64,000 nucleotides of DNA from Anoplopoma fimbria (taxonomy: Eukaryota > Chordata > Actinopteri > Perciformes > Anoplopomatidae): assembly GCF_027596085.1 (NCBI RefSeq), contig NW_026553079.1, forward strand, positions 1 to 64,000. The letters are read 5' to 3'. Made by a program: the position numbers and the translations under genes. Below are positions 55,491 to 64,000 of the stretch, in pieces (position 1 is the stretch's first letter; each line of letters starts with the position of its first letter). Below the pieces are notes generated by a model that was not told the DNA's origin, ran no database searches, and worked only from the letters and a program-made list of their open reading frames with translations.

Positions 55491-57955
55491 GCCCACTGCG
55501 TGTCCTCCGTTTATGTGCTTACACTTGTTAAACTACTGTCAGACAAGAATTTCGATTTCAGCACAATTCAAACTTATGCTGCTGCTATTTCATCTTGTAA
55601 CAAGGGCTTTGATGACTGATCAGTGTTCAGTCATTCTCTGATGAAACATTTCTATGAGAGGCGTACGGAGTCACAGACCTGTGTCACGCTCCTAGACCCT
55701 AGATAGGGTTTGGCACTGGTTTTATGTGCTGGTTAAAGCCCCCTTCAGTCTTTTGGATCAGGTTCTTCTCAAGTTTCTGTCAGTCAAATTACTTTGATTT
55801 ACAAGGTTTTTATTTGTCATAGTAAGACAGGGTTGCACAACACTGGTGAATTATATGGGTAGATAATATGGCCGGCATCTAAGCATAAAAAATTTGACAG
55901 GGGAACATTGTCCCTTGACTTTGACTGCTTTTGAACACCAAGTATCACTGATGTAAACACATAGTCTGCCTCCCCTCTTCTAACCAACACCGTGCACAAC
56001 AGTCCCTGTTCCCCCATTGCTTGGTCAGCCTGAGTCTTATTTCATCCTTCTTACTTTATAGCGACTGGACATTAGCTAGGAACAGGCTGGGTAGTGGAAT
56101 AACCTTGAGTCCAAGCTTTTTAGTATTTTTCCCGGCTCTCTTCCGCCTTTTCCTCGGTTGATCACACTGCATGCGATGCCATTGCCATTGAAGCCTGTGG
56201 CTCCTTCATGTCTCAGAATCCAAGATGATGGTGATGGCAGCTCAGCTGTTTTGCTTCTTAACCTAGCTTTAACGCTGAAAAACATCAGTAGCTCCTTCAG
56301 ATTCAGATGTTAGTAGTAGGTGTTTGTACATCACAGAGAACTGTCTCAGGGGCTTCTTCTGTCTGCACAGCGCCTGGCACACTGCTAATGTGAGGCAATT
56401 TCCAAGGCATATCTCTTCTTTGTAATGGATCTTCCAGAGCGCATCAGAACGCATTCCACCAGGGGAATATAATCTTCCAAGGCTTTGCACAGACGAATAA
56501 CAGTGGAATACATTTGCAATGCAGCATCCTGGTCATCTCCATGCTCCTTTGTGCGTTTCTATCCGCGGGATGTCTCCCATTTCTCCATGTCTCACACTGT
56601 ATTGAGTGTTTATCAAAATGAATAATTGAGCACTCTCTCTCCTGCTGTTTAGCGCATGGACTGCTGCATTATCTGCTACTCTTCTCCTCTTGTGTCACCT
56701 TGTGCGTAACCTTCGTCTTCGCTTTCTTACAGCAGTAGGCATTATTGTTCCAAGCCATCATTCCCTCACTTGGACTATCATGTATTTTGCTGCATTGCGG
56801 TGGCACGAGTTATATCTCATTACGCATGACGTGATGACCTAGGAACATTGATCATTGTTTTGGAGTGGCTGTTTGGGCTTGTGTTTTTTTTTTGAAAGCG
56901 AACATTATCAGATAAGTAAGTAAAAGATCTGTACGTCAAATATTTTATAAACTTTGTGACACATGATCAAATGCTTGGTATTTGTCTGTAGATGATATCA
57001 CAAATTCATGAGTACCCAAAATTAAGCACTAATTGTCCATATTTGTATGTCAAAAACATTTGTGACCATTTTAAGATCGATTTCACTTCATATATTTCTT
57101 TGTTTTTATGGCAGATGCAGTTTCTTTTTTTGTATTTTCTGATGTGGCTAAATTGGCTTATCTTAAGTTAGAATTATATGGTTAACACACAATTGTTGGA
57201 AGAGCTTGGATACACTAATTCCATGAAACACAAAGGGAATGGATGACGCAGATTTTTAGGTACACCACAAAATATTAAAGGCAGACATTGTATTTCTGCA
57301 GGACAAACACCTGAGAAATCAGGACCATGGTCATCTACACAAATGCTGGGTGGGTCAGTTTAAATCCAGAGATGCAGTGATTTTTATAAACAGGATTAGT
57401 CTCTCATTTGTTCCCAATCTTTTTCTGATAGCCAGGGTAGGTATGTAGTTGTACTGGGGGAACTACACAATGTCCAAATGTGTCCAGATCTTCCAAAACC
57501 ATTCAACCACTTTCCAGGTCAGAAAGGAGTATAGAATATGTTCTATAGGATAATGGGATTGCTGATCCTTGGCAGTTCAAAAATTCATATACCTGTAGCT
57601 TTTTTCTTCTACATTTACAAATGTATTGCCGACAGATACATACATTTGTTAAATTAATTTCTGCCCCAAAAGAACACTTTATTTCCACTAATAATAATGG
57701 AGAAGTATCAAGAAAAACACTTTTGAAGCTTAAAGCTTATACTCGCATGAAAGTAAATACTCTCATGCCTCATTCACCAGTGTGAGACTTCATATGAAAT
57801 ATTAGTAATGGATTGTCAACATTCAGTAGCACCATTTCCAGACCTATACACTAAGAGAATCTCTCTCTAATCCCATTTGTATTGGCTAAACTACTACTGC
57901 AGACCTGACATAGAATGTAAGAGCAGGGTGAGTAGGCTAGATTAACCGCTCAATC
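55491..57955. other. Intron downstream of kcnk10 exon, no gene recognised
   Basis: AT-rich with scattered small frames. No termini, domains or RNA genes recognised. Confidence 0.5.
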
Positions 57956-57959
57956 TCTC

Positions 57960-59225
57960 AGAGCAAGTTTCCAAGTGTTTGGAAATCAGCTGCTGTTGTT
58001 CCAATATTCAAAGATGGGGATCCCCTCTCTACCTGTAATTACAGACCCATCAGTATCCTGCCAACAGTGTCAACGGTTGCAGAGAAGTTGGTAGCTGAGC
58101 AAATTATCTCCCATTTGAATACCAGTTATTTTGTCCTTCATCCAATGCAATTTGGCTTCAGAGCCAATTATTCAACTGAGACAGCCACCTGTTATTCACA
58201 GACAAAGGGGGTGTTGTTGGAGCTGTATTTCTTGATCTCAAGAAGGCATTTGACACTGTTTACCATAGTGTTCTTTTGTCCAAGTTGCCCAGCTACAATT
58301 TCTCTCAGGTACACTTTAATGGATTGAATCATATCTGCGTAATAGATCCCAGTATGTCCAAGTACAGAACTATCAATCACCTGCCCTCCATTTGTCCACA
58401 GGTGTCCCACAAGGTTCCATCCTGGGTCCACTGCTATTGTTTGCTTGCATTTCGACTTTCGGCTGCTTGGCATTTTTCTATGTGGTGAGAAAGTCCTTTT
58501 GCAGCCAGTTTGAGGTCTATTTTTTTTAGACGGCATAGATATGTTGCCCTCTTCCTTAATGCAAGTGGCATCAGACATTTTGTGCACTGCTCCTTTATCA
58601 CACACAATTAACACTGCAGCACAACCTTACAATATTTCTGTGAACAAACACAGTTCACTTCTTTCAATTTATCAACGGCACAACTGGAAATCAAATTCAT
58701 GAATGAATGGAGACAATTTATCAATCAGTCCGTAACTTATTTACTCACAGCAGGATTAAACAATAACACTCATTACATGGCACTTCACACCAATGGAGAC
58801 ACACGAACGAACGCTGAAGCAGCAATTCAAACAATCAGGGCCAATTCGACAAACACTGTCATCACAATGAACACCAATGACATTCACATGTAAAGGGTGA
58901 AAAATTTAAAGGGGTCTGAATACTTTCCGTACCCACTGTACTTGTATTTCGGTACTATCTGTAGCCTCTCTCCAGTTACAAAAACATCCAGCTCTAAACT
59001 ATCAGTGTTTGTTTCGGTAAAAAACATACATACTGTTTTGGACAAATTTAGTTGTAGACAGCATTGCTTTAACCATGCTGTTACATGAACCATGGAGTTA
59101 GTGAGCTTATTTGCAATTTATGTCATTTTGCTACCATGTAAGTAAATGACAGTGTCATCTGCATTCATTTGGATATTGGTGTTAGGACATGCTGATGGAA
59201 GATCATTAATATATAAAGAATACCA
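57960..59225. mobile_element. LINE reverse-transcriptase fragment with its 3' half inverted
   Basis: Plus strand 57960-58446 reads the first half of a reverse transcriptase: ISILPTVSTVAEKLVAEQI, GFRANYSTETAT, a degenerate LDLKKAFDTVYH near 58240 and GVPQGSILGPLL near 58405. The continuation is on the minus strand at 59225-58943: INDLPSACPN, ADDTVIYLHG (the catalytic block), then LKQCCLQLNLSKTVCMFF. The two halves meet in content but not in orientation. A Tc1-type terminus lies between them. Non-functional. Confidence 0.7.
58894..58938. mobile_element. Tc1/mariner-type terminus (one end of a short element)
   Basis: The segment ends GAATACTTTCCGTACCCACTG followed by TA, the usual terminus of a common fish Tc1 family. 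The partner terminus was not found; 58450-58890 may be part of its interior. Confidence 0.6.
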
Positions 59226-60700
59226 ACTTTAATTATTATTGTTTAGGCCAAACGAGATTAGTTAGAGAATATCAACGAGTGTCCTCAGTTATCAAACTAT
59301 TCAGAGCTATATCCCTCTCCAAACACCGGACCGGATCCAACGCCCGTCTTGAAGCAAGACACAAAGAATTCAGAGACTTTTGCCTGCTGACTGAGTGAGG
59401 ACCCCGGAGACAGCGGAGAGCCACCGGTCTGTGAACCCTCAACTTCACCCTCTTCACCTCCGACGGACCGGAAAGTCAGACGGCAGAGCTGAAACCACCA
59501 GGACCGCTGAAGCAACGGCAGGGACCCGCAAAAGGCATCTGGACCCCTCGCCACAAAGTAGGAACAACCAACGTTACTGTGATCCAGAGTTGGTGTATGA
59601 GATATAGAAGCTCTGAATAATAAATTAGATTGACCAGGTAGAGTAGGGACCAGAGAAAGAGGAGTGCACAACTTTTATTCACTATTTGATATAATATAGC
59701 CTGATTATTTGAAACCCATTCATTCATGTTTTGTATTCTTCTTTAATTAATAATCCTGTCGTACATTCATTTAATTACCTTTTTAATAAATTACTCATTT
59801 ATCGCCAAGCCGTTGTCTGTCATATTGATTCAAAAGGTGGGAACTATAAGGTCACTGAAATCAGGACTTACGCCTGAGATATTGATACTGGATAATTTGT
59901 TACCAAATTATTGATCGTATTTTTATTTGTTTCTTCTATTCAGAAGTGGTGCCCTGCAATTTTTACGTAAGCAATATTTTTATTTTAACGTAGTTATTAA
60001 CAACGCTACATTTCAGACACGAAAATTGTTTTGTACCAAGCAACCGCTGTATGGCAGAACAGCGCCTGAGGAGCCTGGAGAGCATGAAGAGAAATTTGGA
60101 AAGAATAAAAATTTAAAATGGACCATTGCTTCAAACCCAAATATTGCAGGAAACCCATCAGTGCACAGTTGCACCACTTTTCTGATGCCAGCCAGGAGGC
60201 TGTCTTGTCTTTTCTGAGGTTGGAGAACATTGACAACAGGCGGCTACAGAAAGGCTTGTCACAAAAGTCTGTCTGCTACTGGAGACGACTGACTAGAACA
60301 CTATGACCAGAGCAATAAAACAAAGAAAGATAGCAAAGCAAGTGAGCAAAGCTAGAGAGAGACTGCAGGAGGAATATTTGTATTTTGTATTTGTTTGTAT
60401 TTTTCTCCTTGACAAATACCCTGCATTTACAGTTTATTCTGCTATGAAACCTCAAAGACAGGGGTTTGGAACTTTTACTAAGGGCCATTTCTGAGTTAAA
60501 AAAATAATCTGCCTTTGCAAAACATATTTGAGCATTTGAATCAAGGTTAAAGACAGTAGAGATGCACAGATTATCTCTTACTTCATCCAAATTTGCATGT
60601 CATCCATCCACCAACCTACCCAAATTAATGAACTCCTCTGATTTATTGACCAGCACCCAAATGGACATGTCACCAAATTGCATGAATAATCATAATGTGG
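59226..60700. other. No gene recognised; possible old retroelement end
   Basis: 59230-59620 is GC-richer and its frame reads LREYQRVSSVIKLFRAISLS and ARHKEFRDFCLL without a domain I can name. 59640-60600 is AT-rich. No termini were found. Confidence 0.35.
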
Positions 60701-60718
60701 CTCAGTAGTAAGTATGGG

Positions 60719-61462
60719 TCACACGTTCCAGTTTGCCCTCCTGACAACTTCTGGGCATGCTCCTGATGAGACAGTAGATGGTGCCCTTGAGGATTTCCTC
60801 CCAGAAGTGTTGGCTAGCACGTGGAGGTTTGTGCAACCCTCCAATGATCTGCTTCCCCAGACCATCACAGAACTACCGCAAAATCGGTCATGCTGGATGA
60901 TCTTACAGGCAGCATAGCGTTCGCCACGGCATCTCCAGACTTTCACGTCTGTTACATGTGCTGATTGTGAACCTGCTCTCGTTTGTGAGGAGAACATGGC
61001 GCCAATGGCAAACCTGCCAAGTCTAACGATCTCTGGCAAATGCCTGTTAAGCTGCAAGGTGCTGGGGCTGTCAGCACAGGTCCCACTAGAGGTTATCAGG
61101 CCCGCATGGAGTCTGTTTCTGACATTATGATAAGAATCATGCACACTAAGATAAGATAAGATAAGATAAGATAAGATAATCCTTTATTAGTAGTCCGCTG
61201 GATGTCATTTTGTAACAAAGGAGCAGATACTGGTCCTGCTGCTGGGTTGCTGCCCTTCTACGGCCCTGTCCAGCTCTCCTCATGTAATGGCCCTTCTCCT
61301 GGTATCTCCTCCACACTCTTTGACTGTGCTGGTATACACATCAAACCTTTTTGCGACGGCTTGTATGGATGTGCCATCCTGGAGGAGCTGGACTACCTGT
61401 GCAACCTGAATGGACTGCAGGTACCGCCTCATGCTACCAGTAGTAGTAAGTGTTTCCTTCAT
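60719..61462 (-). pseudogene. Tc1-like transposase relic (second family)
   Basis: On the minus strand, 61280-61462 reads YLQSIQVAQVVQLLQDGTSI and AVAKRFDVYTSTV, an N-terminal helix-turn-helix. 60719-61144 reads VRNRLHAGLITSS, then VWRCRGERYAACKIIQHDRF and SSVMVWGSRSLEGCTNLHVL, part of the DDE domain. Catalytic Asp blocks are eroded. A LINE-type tail splits the two parts. Confidence 0.75.
61145..61205 (-). mobile_element. LINE 3' tail with (TTATC)n, inserted in the Tc1-like relic
   Basis: A run of six or seven AAGAT units (61148-61180) followed by AATCCTTTATTAG is the reverse complement of a CTAATAAAGGATT-(ATCTT)n LINE end. Only the tail is left. Confidence 0.5.
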
Positions 61463-61904
61463 TTTTTTAAACTGTGTATAAATAGGCCATTAGGAAGTTC
61501 ATTAAGTCTTCATAAAAATATCATATAATAAAGTACTTATTCAGTTTCATATACAGTTTATTTTGTTTAGCCTAGAATCACAAATTACAAATTTGCCTCA
61601 GAGGGCTTTACAATCTGTACACATGCGACATCCTCTGTCCTTCCCTCACATCGGCACAGGAAAAACTCCCCTAAAAAAAACCTTTAACAGGGAGAAAAAA
61701 GGAAGAAACGTGGGAAAATGACAGAGGAGGGATCCTTCTCCCAGGATGGACAGAATGCAATAGATGTCGTGTGTACAGAATGAACAGCATAACAGAGATA
61801 CAACACATTCAATGTATATGACATAAATGATTCATATAATAAGACCACTTATAATAACAGCAGCAATTATTATAGTAGAATTATAATTATGAAAATAGGG
61901 ATAG

Positions 61905-62390
61905 TAATGTGATTAATAATAATAATCGAAGTAGCAGTGGGTGTCAGTCGGCTCACAGCAGGAGGCACGACTACGGTCCAGTCACCACAACGATTCAAAA
62001 GGGGCTTCAGGGTGGAAGTAAAGCTAAAATGCTTAATGGTACAAGTAATAGTAATAGTAATGTGACTAGTAATAATAATGGTGGTAGCAGTCGGTGTCAG
62101 CAGGGCCGTAGCAGGATGCACGTCCACGGTCCAGGTACAGCCACGATTTATAGAAGCCTGCGAAGCGAGAAAGCACAAAGACTCCAGGGTAGAAGCAAGT
62201 CAATAAGCGTAATAGTACAGGCAATAATAATAGTAATGTGACTAATAATGATAGTGGTAGTAGTAATGGGTGTCAGCAGGGCCTCAGTAGGTGGCACGAT
62301 GACAGTCCAAATATAACCCCGATTCCTGGGAACCTGCAAGGCGAGAAAGCACAAGAACTCCGGGGAAGAAGCAAAATCAGTAATGTGCAT
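61905..62390 (-). repeat. Minisatellite in the L2 3' UTR, three units
   Basis: Three diverged units of roughly 145-175 bp, each starting with an AATAATAATGG-like run followed by GGTGTCAGC(A/T)GGGCC, ACGGTCCAG-like and GAGAAAGCACAA blocks. Units at about 61915, 62069 and 62243. Two units of the same repeat lie at 29500-29790. Confidence 0.75.
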
Positions 62391-62524
62391 AAATAGGAGA
62401 TTAATACATAAAGATGGAGGGAGAGAAGAGGAGAGAGGAGCTCAGCGTATCCTAGGTAGTCCCCGGCTGTCTAGGCATATAGCAGCATATCTAGGGGCTG
62501 GACCAAGGCGAACCTGAACCAGCC

Positions 62525-63851
62525 CTAACTATAAGCGCTATCAAAAAGGAAGGTCTTAAGCCTGCTCTTGAAAGTGGTGAGTGTGTCTGCCCCCCGGACT
62601 GAAACTGGAACCCGGTTCCACAGAAGAGGAGCCTGATAACTGAAGGCTCTGGCTCCCATCCTACTTTTATATACTCTAGGAACCACAAGTAACCCTGCAT
62701 TGATTGAGCGCAGCTTTCTAGTTGGGTAATATGGAACTATAAGTTCCTTAAGATAAGACGGTGCCTGGCCAGTTAGAGCTTTGTTGGTAAGTAAAATAAT
62801 TTTAAAATCTATTCTTGATTTAACAGGGAGCCAGTGCAGAGAAGCTAATACTGGAGTAATATGATCTCTTTTCTTAGTTTTTGTTAGACCACGTGCTGCA
62901 GCATTCTGGATCAACTGTAAAGATCTAAGAGACCTATTAGAGCAGCCTGATAATAAGGAGTTACAGTAATCTAGTCTAGAGGTAACAAATGCATGAACTA
63001 GTTTTTCTGCATCGCTTTGAGACAGGATTTTCCTGATTTTCGCAATGTTACGTAAATGAAAAAAGGCTGTCCTTGAGATCTGTTTTATATAAGAGTTAAA
63101 AGACAGATCCTGATCAAAGATAACTCCAAGGTTCTTAACGGTAGTGCTGGATGCTAGAGCAATGCCATCTAGAGAAACTATTTTGTTAGATAATTGATTT
63201 CGAAGGTGATCTGGGCCTAGTAGGATAACTTCTGTTTTTTCAGAGTTTAACATTAAGAAGTTACTGGTCATCCAGGTTTTTATGTCCGGAAGACATGCTT
63301 GAAGTTTAGAGAACTGGTTAGTTTCGTCTGGCTTAATTGATAGGTATAACTGGGTATTATCTGCATAACAATGAAAGTTTACTGATAATATTCCCCAAGG
63401 GAAGCATATATAAGGTAAATAAAATAGGTCCAAGAACAGACCCCTGTGGAACTCCGTGACTGACCCTGGTTTTCATCGAGCTTTCATTGTTTACATATAC
63501 AAACTGAGATCGGTCTGATAAATACGACTTAAACCAGCTAAGTGCGGTTCCTTTAATGCCTATTAGATGCTCCAATCTCTGTAATAGGATTTGGTGATCA
63601 ATGGTATCAAATGCAGCACTAAGGTCTAGCAATACAAGTACAGAGACAAGTCCTTTGTCTGAAGCTATTAGAAGGTCATTGGTCATTTTCACCAGTGCCG
63701 TCTCTGTGCTATGATTCACTCTAAATCCTGACTGAAAATCCTCAAATAAACTATTGTTATGCATAAAGTCACACAGCTGATTTGCTACTGCTTTCTCAAG
63801 GATCTTAGAGAGGAACGGAAAGTTAGATATAGGTCTATAGTTAGCCAACAC
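62525..63851 (-). pseudogene. L2 LINE reverse transcriptase, frameshifted, catalytic Asp changed
   Basis: On the minus strand, 63357-63851 carries [20 protein letters not shown], the [13 protein letters not shown] block and [14 protein letters not shown]. After a frame change at about 63380-63430, 62525-63433 carries [12 protein letters not shown], then MLNSEKTEVILLGP, LDGIALASSTTVKNLGV, the thumb and the C-terminal HWLPVKSRIDFKIILLTNKA block. The catalytic FADD-type motif reads ADN (second Asp to Asn), which alone should abolish polymerase activity. The N-terminal endonuclease would lie beyond 64000. Confidence 0.85.
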
Positions 63852-64000
63852 CTCTGGATCAAGAGTAGGTTTCTTAAGAAGAGGTTTAATTACAGCTAGT
63901 TTGAAGGCCTGTGGTACATGGCCCGTTAGTAAAGACAGATTGATAATTTCTAATAAAGAATTGCTAATTAAAGGTAAAACTTCCTTAAGCAGCCTAGTCG

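Larger units (their letters stand above)
61555..64000 (-). mobile_element. L2-type LINE, 3' part, continuing beyond the right edge
   Basis: From the 3' end at about 61555 (AAATTTGCCTCAGAGGGC, CTCCCAGGATGGACAG), through a 3' UTR with a ~150-bp tandem repeat, to a reverse transcriptase whose 5' part passes the window edge. It is the reference for the fragments at 4985, 26955, 29160 and 40285. Confidence 0.85.

Noticed and set aside
57960..59225. Twin-priming 5' inversion
   Set aside because: In twin priming the 5' part would lie beyond the 5' side of the 3' part on the minus strand; here it lies on the other side, so a later inversion fits better.
53213..64000. Further kcnk10 exons (TM3, second pore)
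   Set aside because: I looked for the TM3 and second-filter motifs on the plus strand and found none; they most likely lie beyond the window.
1..64000. CRISPR array, operon or prokaryotic system
   Set aside because: No regularly spaced repeats of the right size; spliced channel exons, SINEs, LINEs and fish transposons show eukaryotic nuclear DNA.

Overview
The window is vertebrate nuclear DNA, almost certainly from a ray-finned (percomorph-type) teleost. The only host gene I can support is a plus-strand two-pore-domain potassium channel of the TREK family, best matched to kcnk10 (TREK-2). Three coding exons are visible, at 11371-11756, 51948-52065 and 53052-53212, all with canonical splice sites and matching phases. 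They encode the N-terminal region with TM1, the extracellular cap up to the first selectivity filter, and TM2. The first exon(s) lie upstream of the window and the remaining exons lie downstream. The intron between the first two visible exons is about 40.2 kb.

Almost everything else is transposable-element debris typical of fish. From left to right: a Gmr1-like Ty3/Gypsy element with a SCAN-like Gag and a pol order of protease, integrase, reverse transcriptase, RNase H (1-4984, 5' LTR off the window); an L2-type LINE fragment (4985-5450); a broken ISL2EU-like gene interrupted by a LINE 3' end (5990-7130); a short TIR transposon (8254-9213); two 1036-bp direct repeats that bracket kcnk10 exon 11371-11756; a THAP-like relic (14866-15075); then a ~5 kb mosaic (15443-20475) present again in inverted orientation at 30072-35050. 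Each mosaic copy holds a solo LTR with target-site duplication, a MITE, a Harbinger-like piece and a Tc1-like transposon. The 9.6 kb between the two mosaics holds a decayed LINE (21988-24430), a SINE, a cluster of strong palindromes (27366-28065), a second copy of the TIR transposon and an internally deleted L2.

The region 35050-45590 holds an L2 ORF1 (SGNH esterase) relic, SINEs, a high-copy fish repeat, and a decayed but intron-containing gene (38930-43520) of a transposon-like protein family that I recognise by motif but cannot name. From 45597 to 49971 lies a second Gypsy element with its 5' LTR, many internal deletions and a truncated chromodomain-like tail. From 50131 to 51807 is a palindrome-rich repeat, followed by kcnk10 exons 3 and 4 as numbered here. 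After these come a solo LTR carrying a second solo LTR nested within it (53371-54388), a complete-looking SINE, a DIRS-like scrap, a rearranged LINE, a Tc1-like relic, and an L2 LINE that runs off the right edge.

The genes do not form a pathway: this is one ion-channel locus whose long intron has served as a landing site for repeated insertions. I found no convincing novel functional system. The observations most worth checking are the near-identical repeats flanking a kcnk10 exon, the 5 kb inverted repeat, the unnamed multi-exon TE-like gene, and the SCAN-type Gag element. All family names rest on motif recognition without database searches.
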